Positions 1-6,440 are shown, counted from the stretch's first letter. The stretch: 10,211 nucleotides of DNA from an uncultured bacterium (GCA_905214425.1 CAJMLY010000045.1:1-10211); one strand, 5' to 3'. The notes: generated from the sequence alone by a model not told the origin. Program-made: numbers and translations.

Positions 1-2
1 GC

Positions 3-575
3 GAAAATCGCCGCCGTCATCCCATTGCCAAGCCGGGGGAGACTACGGCCGATGCCATTCAGCGCGAGCGCCTTCAGCTGCAGGGCGTGCGCGACCGAGC
101 CGATATGATTATCGACACGAGCCGTCTGCGCACCTCTGCGCTGCGCAACAAGCTGCGTATGGCATTTTCCGAGCTGTCCGACCAGCAGCTTATGGATGTC
201 CACGTGTTCTCGTTTGGCTTTAAGCACGGCATGCCCGTCGAAGCGGATATTATGATCGACGTCCGCTTCCTGCCCAATCCGTTCTACGATCCCGAGATGC
301 GCACGATGACCGGTCTCGATAAAAAGGTCTCCGATTTTGTTCTGGACCATCCCAAGACGCAGGAGTTTTGGAAGGCTTGGACACAGCTGCTCGATACGGT
401 GATGCCGGGTTATATCGCGGAGGGTAAGCCGCAGCTTTCTATCGCCATCGGCTGCACGGGCGGCCAGCACCGCAGCGTTGCCATTGCCGAGGCCACGGCC
501 CGTTACCTGGAAGGCGCTCAGTATCATGTGAGCATCTCCCACCGCGACCTGTCGCGCGCCAACACGAAGGCATAG
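3..575 (+). CDS. rapZ: RapZ family nucleotide/RNA-binding protein, 5'-truncated by the window edge
   Basis: Frame 3 is open from the window edge to the TAG at 573-575, giving 190 residues of a protein normally about 285-300 long. The missing N-terminal third would hold the Walker A P-loop. The visible part begins ENRRRHPI, the RapZ/YvcJ signature seen as ETRRRHPL in E. coli. It continues with the C-terminal domain motifs SFGFKHGMPVEAD and DVRFLPNPF (about 219-290) and GCTGGQHRSV (450-479). In E. coli this domain senses glucosamine-6-phosphate and RapZ directs RNase E to the sRNA GlmZ. In Gram-positives the homologue YvcJ is a nucleotide-hydrolysing protein of less clear role. The GTG at 87 is an internal valine, because homology continues upstream of it. 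whiA begins 6 bp after the stop, so the two are probably co-transcribed. The family call is very secure; the cellular role in this organism is inferred. Confidence 0.96.
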   Translation, partial: ENRRRHPIAKPGETTADAIQRERLQLQGVRDRADMIIDTSRLRTSALRNKLRMAFSELSDQQLMDVHVFSFGFKHGMPVEADIMIDVRFLPNPFYDPEMRTMTGLDKKVSDFVLDHPKTQEFWKAWTQLLDTVMPGYIAEGKPQLSIAIGCTGGQHRSVAIAEATARYLEGAQYHVSISHRDLSRANTKA

Positions 576-581
576 GCCTGC

Positions 582-1511
582 ATGTCGTTTACCGCTGAGG
601 TGCGCGACGAGCTTGCGCGCTGCGAACCCGAATGTGAATACTGCGACTTGTCGACGCTTGCCGCCCTCACGCGCGTGAGCGGTACGCTCTCGCTTACCGG
701 CTCTGGGCGGTATCGTTTGACGGTTGCGACTGAGACGGGAGCCGTCGCGCGCACGATGATCACGCTGACGCATCGTATCCTTAAGCTCAAAACGGAGTTC
801 ACCGTCCGTAAATCTGTATTGCATAAGGTTCGAAACTACCTCATCACCTTGCCTGATCAGCCAGACCTGGATAAGGCCTTGGTTCTGCTGGGTATCCTCG
901 AACGTAGGGGAGGACTTGTCGCCGGCGTACCCCGACATATCGTTGCCCGTCCTTGCTGTAGACTTGCCTATATCCGCGGCGCGCTCATCGCGGGCGGCTT
1001 CGTGGCCGATCCACGCGGCGATTTTCATTTGGAGATTGCTGTGCAGGGCGAGCAATATGCCAAGGGGCTTTGCGATCTGTTGGAGCAGATTGGGGTCCAT
1101 GCTCGTGTTAATGCACGGCGGGGGTCATATGCCGTGTACATTAAGAGCGCCGAGGAAATCGAGCATCTATTAAAGCTGATTGGCGCCAAGCGCAGCGTTG
1201 CCGAGATTGAGGAGGCGCGCGCGGTCAAGTTGGTTAAGAACGATGTGAACCGTCGCGTGAACGCCGAGCTCGCCAACCAGACCAGAAGCGCCGGTGCCGC
1301 CCAACATCAGCTTGCGCTTATCGATGAGCTCGAGCAGCGTGGCCTTCGTGATGCGCTTCCGGATGCCTTGGCGGTCTTTTGCGACCTGCGCGAGCGCTAT
1401 CCCGATCTGTCGCTGCGTGATTTGGGGGAGATGGCTGACCCTCCCTTGTCGAAGTCAGCCCTCTACCATCGTGTTTTACGGCTTGAAAAGCTCATTGAAG
1501 CAAACAGGTAG
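582..1511 (+). CDS. whiA: DNA-binding protein WhiA
   Basis: The protein has 309 residues, normal for WhiA. The centre has the degenerate LAGLIDADG homing-endonuclease fold signature (CCRLAYIRGALIAGG, residues 125-139, then DFHLEI). Next comes the family motif NDVNRRVNAELANQ (220-233). A C-terminal helix-turn-helix spans about residues 274-305, ending SKSALYHRVLRLEKL. WhiA proteins lack nuclease activity. In Streptomyces WhiA is a sporulation transcription factor; in Bacillus it affects division and chromosome segregation. This presumably non-sporulating actinobacterium would use it in the second sense (inference). The ATG at 582 gives the canonical MSFTAEVRDEL start, with GAAGG at 566-570 inside the end of rapZ as ribosome site. 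Codon use is more relaxed than in the glycolytic genes downstream, consistent with modest expression. No terminator is visible after the gene. Confidence 0.96.
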   Translation: MSFTAEVRDELARCEPECEYCDLSTLAALTRVSGTLSLTGSGRYRLTVATETGAVARTMITLTHRILKLKTEFTVRKSVLHKVRNYLITLPDQPDLDKALVLLGILERRGGLVAGVPRHIVARPCCRLAYIRGALIAGGFVADPRGDFHLEIAVQGEQYAKGLCDLLEQIGVHARVNARRGSYAVYIKSAEEIEHLLKLIGAKRSVAEIEEARAVKLVKNDVNRRVNAELANQTRSAGAAQHQLALIDELEQRGLRDALPDALAVFCDLRERYPDLSLRDLGEMADPPLSKSALYHRVLRLEKLIEANR

Positions 1512-1556
1512 TTTGAAGTAACGACTTATATATGGATTTAGCTGCTATTTTAGTAT

Positions 1557-1570
1557 TTAAAACGTTTTAA
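1557..1570. promoter_or_regulatory. Perfect 14-bp palindrome TTAAAACGTTTTAA upstream of gap, candidate operator
   Basis: The two 7-base halves are exact reverse complements around a central CG. The central-CG, A-rich/T-rich form is typical of LacI/GalR-family operators. It fits the Bacillus CcpA cre consensus WTGNAANCGNWNNCW except at the outer G and C. It lies about 50 bp upstream of the proposed gap -35 element. Function is inferred; AT-rich palindromes also arise by chance. Confidence 0.35.
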
Positions 1571-1577
1571 CGTAAAT

Positions 1578-1618
1578 TTGATTTTCAATTTCGAGCATTC
1601 TCGTGAAATTCAAGTCAA
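1578..1618. promoter_or_regulatory. Imperfect inverted repeat overlapping the proposed gap -35 element
   Basis: The core is AATTTCGAG (1587-1595), the spacer CATT, then CTCGTGAAATT (1600-1610). The arms match apart from two extra bases (TG) on the right. Outside these, TTGA (1578-1581) faces TCAA (1615-1618). The right arm covers the proposed -35 hexamer, so a protein bound here could block or aid transcription of gap. It is not followed by a T-tract, so it is not a + strand terminator for whiA. The structure is visible; the regulatory role is inferred. Confidence 0.35.
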
Positions 1619-1632
1619 AAAAAAGGTATATT
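1603..1632 (+). promoter_or_regulatory. Candidate sigma-A promoter of gap
   Basis: The -10 hexamer TATATT (1627-1632) matches TATAAT at 5 of 6 bases. The best upstream partner is GTGAAA (1603-1608, 4 of 6 to TTGACA) at 18-bp spacing. An A-tract lies between them. Transcription would start near 1639 and give a leader of about 66 nt carrying the GC-rich hairpin at 1653-1687. The -10 is good and the -35 weak. Confidence 0.4.
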
Positions 1633-1652
1633 AGGCGAGTGGTTAGTTTGTG

Positions 1653-1687
1653 GGCCTCAACGGCGGGCGCTGTAGCTCGCGGGGGCC
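1653..1687 (+). promoter_or_regulatory. GC-rich stem-loop in the gap leader
   Basis: The inner stem GCGGGC (1663-1668) pairs with GCTCGC (1675-1680) around a 6-nt loop, with one G-U pair. The outer stem GGCCTC (1653-1658) pairs with GGGGCC (1682-1687), again with one G-U, across a small internal loop. It ends just before the ribosome site and lacks a U-tract, so it is a leader structure and not a terminator. Stabilising the 5' end of the gap mRNA is the likely role (inference). Confidence 0.5.
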
Positions 1688-1692
1688 TTACG

Positions 1693-1699
1693 AAAGGAG
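1693..1699 (+). promoter_or_regulatory. Ribosome binding site AAAGGAG that fixes the gap start
   Basis: AAAGGAG ends 5 nt before the ATG at 1705. It decides the start against the in-frame ATG at 1603, which lies at the proposed promoter, has no Shine-Dalgarno sequence and would add 34 residues unlike any GAPDH N-terminus. Confidence 0.9.
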
Positions 1700-1704
1700 A
1701 CACA

Positions 1705-2730
1705 ATGGCAGTAAAGGTTGCTATTAACGGCTTCGGTCGCATCGGTCGTCTGGCTTTCCGTCAGATGTTCGGTCATGAGGGCTCCGAGATCGTCGCTATC
1801 AACGACCTCACCTCTCCCGATATGCTCGCTTACCTGCTGAAGTACGACTCCACGCAGGGCAACTACGCTCGCGATCACGAGGTCGTTGCTGGCGAGGATT
1901 CCATCACCGTTGACGGCAAGGAGATCAAGATCTACAAGGAGGCCGACGCTAACAACCTGCCTTGGGGCGACCTTGACGTCGACGTCGTTCTCGAGTGCAC
2001 CGGCTTCTACACCAGCAAGGCTAAGGCTCAGGCCCACATCAACGCTGGCGCCAAGAAGGTCGTCATCTCCGCTCCGGCCGGCAGCGATCTGCCCACCATC
2101 GTGTACAACGTCAACCATGAGACGCTGACCGCTGAGGACAACATCATCTCCGCTGCTTCCTGCACCACCAACTGCCTCGCCCCGATGGCCAAGGGTCTGA
2201 ACGACTTCGCTCCCATCGTGTCCGGCATCATGACCACCATCCACGCCTTCACCGGCGACCAGATGCCGCTCGACGGCCCGCAGCGCAAGGGCAACTTCCG
2301 TCGCTCCCGCGCCTGCTCCGAGAACATCGTCCCGAACACCACGGGCGCTGCCAAGGCCATCGGCCTGGTTCTCCCCGAGCTCAACGGCAAGCTCATCGGT
2401 GCCGCCCAGCGCGTCCCGACGCCGACCGGCTCGCTGACCAACCTCTACGCCGTCGTTGACAAGAAGGTCACCGTCGACGAGGTCAACGCTGCCATGAAGG
2501 CCTACGCCGAGACCATCCCCGAGACCTTCGCCTACAACGAGGACCAGATTGTCTCCCGCGACATCGTCGGCGAGACCCACGGCTCCATCTTCGACGCCAC
2601 TCAGACCATGTGCTCTGACCTCGGCAACGGCCAGACCCTCGTTCAGGTCACCTCTTGGTACGACAACGAGAACTCCTACACCTCTCAGATGGTCCGCACC
2701 ATCAAGTACTTCGAGAAGTTCGTTGCTTAA
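1705..2730 (+). CDS. gap: Glyceraldehyde-3-phosphate dehydrogenase, type I, NAD-dependent
   Basis: The 341-residue enzyme converts glyceraldehyde-3-phosphate, NAD+ and phosphate to 1,3-bisphosphoglycerate in cytosolic glycolysis. The Rossmann motif INGFGRIGR is at residues 7-15. Asp34 in AINDL is the acidic residue expected to favour NAD over NADP. The catalytic Cys153 lies in SCTTNC and its partner His180 in TTIHAFTGDQ. Later come GAAKAIGLVLPELNGKL and the C-terminal SWYDNENSYTSQMVR. The S-loop reads DGPQRKGNFRRSRAC, where many relatives have DGPH and RRARAA; this looks like lineage variation, since the key arginines remain. The start is chosen from AAAGGAG 5 nt upstream and from alignment of MAVKVAINGFG to the family. 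Codons are strongly biased (GAG, AAG, GTC, CTC), indicating high expression. The gene has its own promoter region and is followed by a strong terminator. Confidence 0.98.
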   Translation: MAVKVAINGFGRIGRLAFRQMFGHEGSEIVAINDLTSPDMLAYLLKYDSTQGNYARDHEVVAGEDSITVDGKEIKIYKEADANNLPWGDLDVDVVLECTGFYTSKAKAQAHINAGAKKVVISAPAGSDLPTIVYNVNHETLTAEDNIISAASCTTNCLAPMAKGLNDFAPIVSGIMTTIHAFTGDQMPLDGPQRKGNFRRSRACSENIVPNTTGAAKAIGLVLPELNGKLIGAAQRVPTPTGSLTNLYAVVDKKVTVDEVNAAMKAYAETIPETFAYNEDQIVSRDIVGETHGSIFDATQTMCSDLGNGQTLVQVTSWYDNENSYTSQMVRTIKYFEKFVA

Positions 2731-2767
2731 TTTAGCTTTTAGCGAATAGCTCGTTGAGCGTCTAAAG

Positions 2768-2815
2768 AAGGGCGCGGCCTTATAGGGCTTACACCCTAGG
2801 GTCGCGCCCTTTTTA
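2768..2815 (+). terminator. Rho-independent terminator after gap
   Basis: AAGGGCGCG (2768-2776) pairs perfectly with CGCGCCCTT (2803-2811). An inner hairpin, TAGGG (2783-2787) with CCCTA (2794-2798), closes the top. A run of five T follows the CCC (2810-2814). It separates gap from pgk, so at least part of gap transcription ends here. Confidence 0.9.
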
Positions 2816-2819
2816 TAAG
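2814..2819 (+). promoter_or_regulatory. Possible -10 element for pgk
   Basis: TATAAG matches TATAAT at 5 of 6 bases and overlaps the T-tract of the gap terminator. I find no convincing -35 hexamer 16-18 bp upstream, where terminator sequence lies. pgk may instead depend on terminator read-through. Low confidence. Confidence 0.2.
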
Positions 2820-2824
2820 AAATC

Positions 2825-2847
2825 GTCTGCCGTAATGGGAGGCAGAC
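2825..2847 (+). promoter_or_regulatory. Stem-loop in the pgk leader
   Basis: GTCTGCC (2825-2831) pairs perfectly with GGCAGAC (2841-2847) around a 9-nt loop. There is no U-tract. It sits just upstream of the TACGAAAGG ribosome-site context (2851-2859), the same arrangement as in the gap leader. A 5'-stabilising or processing role is inferred. Confidence 0.5.
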
Positions 2848-2870
2848 ACGTACGAAAGGTAGAAGCAAAC

Positions 2871-4061
2871 ATGGCCTTTACCAAGAAGACCGTCCGCGAC
2901 ATCGATGTCGACGGAAAGCGCGTTCTCGTCCGCGTTGACTTTAACGTGCCTATCAAGGATGGCGTCGTTGGCGACACCACCCGTATCAAGGCTGCCCTGC
3001 CCACCATCAACTACCTCGTTGAGCACAACGCTCGCGTCATCCTCATGAGCCACCTCGGCCGTCCCGAGGGCACCGGCTTCCAGCCCGAGCTGTCCCTCGA
3101 GCCCGTCGCCAAGAAGCTCGCTGAGCTCTCTGGTCTCGACGTTGCCTTTGTCGCTGACACCTACGGCGAGAAGGCTGCTGAGGCTGTCGCCGCCGTCGAG
3201 CCGGGTAAGGTCCTCGTTCTCGAGAACGTCCGTTTTGACAAGCGTGAGAAGAAGAACGATCCCGAGATCGCCAAGAAGCTCGCTTCCTATGGTGACGTCT
3301 TCGTTCTCGATGCCTTCGGCACCGCTCACCGCGCCCAGGGTTCCGTCGTGGGCCCCGCCGCTTACCTGCCTGCCGTCGCCGGCTTCTTGCTCGAGAAGGA
3401 GGTCGACACGCTGACCGGCATCTTCGCCGAGCCCGAGCGCCCCTTCGTCGCCATCGTCGGCGGTTCCAAGGTTTCCTCCAAGATCGGCGTTCTCGATCAC
3501 CTCATCGACTCCGCTGACACCCTGATCATCGGTGGCGGCATGGCCTACACCTTCTTCCTGGCTCAGGGCCTGTCCGTTGGTCAGTCCCTCAAGGAAGAGG
3601 ACTGGGTCGAGCGCGCCGGCGAGATGCTCAAGAAGGCCGAGGAGAAGGGTGTCAAGATCCTACTCCCCATCGACAACCGTGTTGCCGATCACTTTGGCGA
3701 GGACGCTGTCCCCGAGGTTGTTGCTTCCGACGCTATCCCCGACGATCGTGAGGGTATGGACATCGGTCCCAAGACCGAGGAGCTCTATGCCGAGGCTGTC
3801 AAGGGCGCCAAGACCGTGTTCTGGAACGGCCCCATGGGCGTCTTCGAGTTTGACAACTTTGCTCACGGCACCCAGGCTATCGCCGAGGCTCTCGCCGAGG
3901 CTGACTGCACCTCGATCATCGGCGGTGGTGACTCTGTCGCAGCTGTCAACAAGTTCAACCTGGCCGACAAGATGAGCTGGATCTCCACCGGTGGTGGCGC
4001 TTCCATGGAGCTCGTCGAGGGTAAGGCCCTGCCCGGAGTGGAGGCGCTTCTCGATGCCTAA
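2871..4061 (+). CDS. pgk: Phosphoglycerate kinase
   Basis: The 396-residue enzyme has the normal bacterial length. It transfers the acyl phosphate of 1,3-bisphosphoglycerate to ADP, giving ATP and 3-phosphoglycerate. The N-domain substrate motifs are RVDFNVP (residues 21-27), SHLGRP (60-65) and DAFGTAHR (147-154). The C-domain nucleotide motifs are GGSKVSSKIGVL (197-208), NGPMGVFE (319-326), GGGDSVAA (351-358) and STGGGAS (372-378). The ATG at 2871 gives the expected MAFTKKTVRD start, with AAAGG at 2855-2859 (11-nt spacing, rather long). The in-frame ATG at 2835 lies in a hairpin loop without a ribosome site and is rejected. The stop overlaps the tpiA start by 8 bp. Codon bias is very strong, as in gap. 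Confidence 0.98.
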   Translation: MAFTKKTVRDIDVDGKRVLVRVDFNVPIKDGVVGDTTRIKAALPTINYLVEHNARVILMSHLGRPEGTGFQPELSLEPVAKKLAELSGLDVAFVADTYGEKAAEAVAAVEPGKVLVLENVRFDKREKKNDPEIAKKLASYGDVFVLDAFGTAHRAQGSVVGPAAYLPAVAGFLLEKEVDTLTGIFAEPERPFVAIVGGSKVSSKIGVLDHLIDSADTLIIGGGMAYTFFLAQGLSVGQSLKEEDWVERAGEMLKKAEEKGVKILLPIDNRVADHFGEDAVPEVVASDAIPDDREGMDIGPKTEELYAEAVKGAKTVFWNGPMGVFEFDNFAHGTQAIAEALAEADCTSIIGGGDSVAAVNKFNLADKMSWISTGGGASMELVEGKALPGVEALLDA

Positions 4062-4821
4062 TCGCACCCTTCTTATCGCTGGTAACTGGAAGATGAACAA
4101 CGACGTCGCCGAGGCCGCCAAGCTCGCCGACGAGCTGGCTCAGGCTCTGCCCGAGGTTCCGGCTGGCGTCGAGGTGCTCGTCTGCCCTCCGACCATCGAC
4201 ATCACCACGGTTCATGACCGCATTCAGGCTGCCCCCATCGCCCTCGGTGCACAGAACGTGTACTGGGAGGCCAAGGGTGCCTTCACCGGTGAGTCTTCTT
4301 GCGACATGCTCAAGTCCGCTGGCTGCACCTACTGCATCATCGGTCACTCCGAGCGTCGCGACTACTTCCACGAGACCGACGAGGATCAGAACAAGAAGGC
4401 TAAGGCTCTCGTTTCCGCCGGTCTTGTTCCCGTCTTCTGCTGCGGCGAGTCCCTCGAGGTCCGCGAGGCTGGCACCTATGTCGAGCACGTCGTGAACCAG
4501 GTCAAGGCTGGCCTTGCTGGCCTTGAGATCACCTGCCCCAAGCAGGTCGTCGTCGCCTACGAGCCCATCTGGGCCATCGGCACAGGCAAGACCGCTACCG
4601 CCGAGGACGCTCAGGAGGTCTGCGGCGCTATCCGTGAGACCCTCAAGGAGATGTTCGGCGAGGAGCTCGCCAACGGCATTCGCGTGCTGTATGGCGGTTC
4701 CGCCAAGCCCGGCAACATCGCCGAGCTCGTCGCCAAGCCCGACGTTGACGGCGCCCTCGTGGGCGGCGCTTCGCTCAAGGCTGCCGACTTCGCCTCTATG
4801 GTCGTCAAGGCAGGCGAGTAG
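4054..4821 (+). CDS. tpiA: Triosephosphate isomerase
   Basis: The 255-residue TIM barrel interconverts dihydroxyacetone phosphate and glyceraldehyde-3-phosphate. Catalytic residues are visible: Lys13 in GNWKMN, His98 in IIGHSERR, and Glu170 in AYEPIWAIGTGKT, the start of loop 6. The phosphate-binding YGGSAKP is at residues 213-219. The ATG at 4054 lies inside the last codons of pgk, an 8-bp overlap in another frame. GGAGG at 4040-4044 is 9 nt upstream and also inside pgk, which points to translational coupling. An in-frame ATG at 3991 would add 21 unrelated residues and is rejected. The gene lies between pgk and gpmI in one transcription unit, so three consecutive glycolytic enzymes are made together. 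Confidence 0.98.
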   Translation: MPNRTLLIAGNWKMNNDVAEAAKLADELAQALPEVPAGVEVLVCPPTIDITTVHDRIQAAPIALGAQNVYWEAKGAFTGESSCDMLKSAGCTYCIIGHSERRDYFHETDEDQNKKAKALVSAGLVPVFCCGESLEVREAGTYVEHVVNQVKAGLAGLEITCPKQVVVAYEPIWAIGTGKTATAEDAQEVCGAIRETLKEMFGEELANGIRVLYGGSAKPGNIAELVAKPDVDGALVGGASLKAADFASMVVKAGE

Positions 4822-4826
4822 GACAT

Positions 4827-6380
4827 ATGGCACAACGTCATCTTCCTGCACTCCTGATCATCATGGATGGTTGCGGCCTTGCTCCGGCCGATGGCGAGAA
4901 CGCCGTCGCCGCTGCCAAGACGCCCTTCCTTGATAGCCTGTACGAGAAGTACCCCCACACCACGCTCGGCGCTTCGGGCGAGGACGTGGGTCTTCCCGAT
5001 GGCCAGATGGGTAACTCCGAGGTGGGTCACCTCAACATCGGTGCCGGACGCATCGTGTTCCAGGAGCTTTCGCGCATCAACAACGCCATCAAGGACGGCT
5101 CCATCGCCAAGAACGAGGTTTTTGTCAAGGCTATGGACGACGTCAAGGCTGACGGTAAGACTCTCCACCTCATGGGCCTTATGAGCCCGGGCGGTGTTCA
5201 TTCTCACATGAACCACGTCGAGGCTCTGGTCAAGATGGCTGCCGAGCACGGCGTCAAGACCGTTCGCGTCCACGCCTTCATGGATGGCCGCGACGTCGAC
5301 CCGCAGTCCGGTGCTGGCTACATGAGCGAGTTCTGCGCCTTCCTGGCCAAGATCTCCGAGGAGACCGGTTGCGACGCTCGCGTTGCCACCGTCTCGGGTC
5401 GTTATTGGGCGATGGACCGCGACAACCGTTGGGAGCGCATCCAGCGCGCCTACGACGTCATGGTCAATGCGTCCGATGCTGATACCGACCCCGTTGCCGG
5501 TATCAAGGCCTACTACGAGAAGGACCCGCGCGGCGACGAGTTCGTCGAGCCCTTCGCTGCCCACAACGAGGGCATTCACGAGGGCGACGCGGCCATCTTC
5601 TTCAACTTCCGTCCCGACCGCGCTCGTCAGATGACCCGCGTGTTCACGGACAAGGAGTTCGACGGCTTTGAGCGCGAGCAGATCAAGCTTTCGCACTTTG
5701 TGACGATGACCGAGTACGATCCGACGTTTGACGTCGAGGTCGCCTTCCCCAAGACGTTCCCCGAGAACGTCCTGGCCGACGTTATTGCCGCCAATGGCCT
5801 GAAGCAGCTGCACACTGCCGAGACCGAGAAGTACGCCCACGTGACGTTCTTCCTCAACGGTGGCATCGAGGAGCCCAAGGAGGGCGAGGAGCGCGTGCTC
5901 GTCGCTTCCCCCAAGGTCGCTACCTACGATCTGCAGCCCGAGATGAGCGCTCCCGAGGTTACCGAGAAGCTCGTCGCCGCCATCAACGAGGATCGCGCTG
6001 ATTTCTACATCGTGAACTTCGCGAACTGCGACATGGTTGGTCACACCGGTGTCTTCGACGCCGCCGTTAAGGCTGTCGAGGCTGTTGACGATGCCCTGTC
6101 CAAGGTTGTCCCGGCGATTCTCGCCAAGGGCGGCTTTGCACTGATTACCGCCGACCACGGCAACGCCGATCACATGTTTGACGTTGCTTCCGACGGTTCC
6201 AAGCATCCGTTTACGGCTCACACCACCAACCGCGTGCCGTTCATCATCGTTGATGAGAAGGCACAGCTCACCGGTATCGAGGACGGCCGTCTTTCCGATA
6301 TCGCTCCGACCATGCTCACCATGGCTGGTATTGAGCCTTCCGCCGAGATGACGGGCCGCGTGCTCGCCACCGAGGCCTAA
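4827..6380 (+). CDS. gpmI: 2,3-bisphosphoglycerate-independent phosphoglycerate mutase
   Basis: The 517-residue enzyme isomerises 3- and 2-phosphoglycerate using two divalent metals (usually manganese) and a phosphoserine intermediate. It belongs to the alkaline-phosphatase superfamily and is unrelated to cofactor-dependent GpmA. The metal ligand Asp14 is in MDGCGL, where most relatives have DGWG. The nucleophile Ser64 is in GQMGNSEVGHLNIGAGR. Further motifs are HAFMDGRDVDP, GRYWAMDRDNRW, FRPDRARQ, NCDMVGHTG and the late metal site ADHGNADH (near residues 442-449). It starts 5 bp after tpiA. Its ribosome site is weak (TAGGA at 4819-4823, too close), so it probably relies on coupling to tpiA. 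The stop TAA is followed at once by TAG, a tandem stop. Confidence 0.98.
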   Translation: MAQRHLPALLIIMDGCGLAPADGENAVAAAKTPFLDSLYEKYPHTTLGASGEDVGLPDGQMGNSEVGHLNIGAGRIVFQELSRINNAIKDGSIAKNEVFVKAMDDVKADGKTLHLMGLMSPGGVHSHMNHVEALVKMAAEHGVKTVRVHAFMDGRDVDPQSGAGYMSEFCAFLAKISEETGCDARVATVSGRYWAMDRDNRWERIQRAYDVMVNASDADTDPVAGIKAYYEKDPRGDEFVEPFAAHNEGIHEGDAAIFFNFRPDRARQMTRVFTDKEFDGFEREQIKLSHFVTMTEYDPTFDVEVAFPKTFPENVLADVIAANGLKQLHTAETEKYAHVTFFLNGGIEEPKEGEERVLVASPKVATYDLQPEMSAPEVTEKLVAAINEDRADFYIVNFANCDMVGHTGVFDAAVKAVEAVDDALSKVVPAILAKGGFALITADHGNADHMFDVASDGSKHPFTAHTTNRVPFIIVDEKAQLTGIEDGRLSDIAPTMLTMAGIEPSAEMTGRVLATEA

Positions 6381-6403
6381 TAGAAAACAAATACCGTTTT
6401 CTA
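6381..6403 (+). repeat. AT-rich hairpin directly after the gpmI stop
   Basis: TAGAAAAC (6381-6388) is the exact reverse complement of GTTTTCTA (6396-6403), with a 7-nt loop. It starts on the base after the TAA stop and lies 2 bp before the terminator stem, so the 3' end would fold into two stacked hairpins. Confidence 0.5.
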
Positions 6404-6405
6404 GT

Positions 6406-6440
6406 AAGGGGGTTGTCCACAACCGGACAACCCCCTTTTT
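6406..6440 (+). terminator. Rho-independent terminator of the pgk-tpiA-gpmI operon
   Basis: AAGGGGGTTGTCC (6406-6418) pairs over 13 perfect base pairs with GGACAACCCCCTT (6425-6437) around a 6-nt loop. Five T follow the C-run (6436-6440). It is the strongest terminator in the window. Confidence 0.95.

Noticed and set aside
87..575. GTG at 87 as the start of rapZ
   Set aside because: RapZ homology (ENRRRHPI and following) continues upstream in the same frame to the window edge, so this GTG is an internal valine codon.
1665..1690. tRNA-like string GGGCGCTGTAGCTC in the gap leader
   Set aside because: It resembles a tRNA 5' end, but there is no room for D, anticodon and T arms before the gap start, and no T-loop GTTCGA motif is present. 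It is better explained as part of the leader hairpin.
1603..1704. N-terminal extensions from upstream in-frame ATGs of gap (1603), pgk (2835) and tpiA (3991)
   Set aside because: The added residues do not belong to these families, none has a ribosome site, and each downstream ATG has a Shine-Dalgarno sequence and the expected protein start.
1699..2849. GACAC (the Streptomyces WhiA core motif) at 1699-1703 and 2845-2849, in the gap and pgk leaders
   Set aside because: A five-base motif is expected by chance every few hundred bases. One copy sits within the ribosome-site spacer and the other in a hairpin arm, which explain them without WhiA.
1657..2868. 403-codon open frame on the - strand opposite gap
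   Set aside because: It is a shadow of gap, again low-complexity, and it runs through the gap ribosome site and the terminator.
4611..6422. 603-codon open frame on the - strand opposite tpiA and gpmI
   Set aside because: It mirrors genes with strong codon bias that rarely use TTA, CTA or TCA, so the antisense frame stays open by default. The translation is low-complexity (Val/Leu/Gly/Asp-rich) with no recognisable domain.
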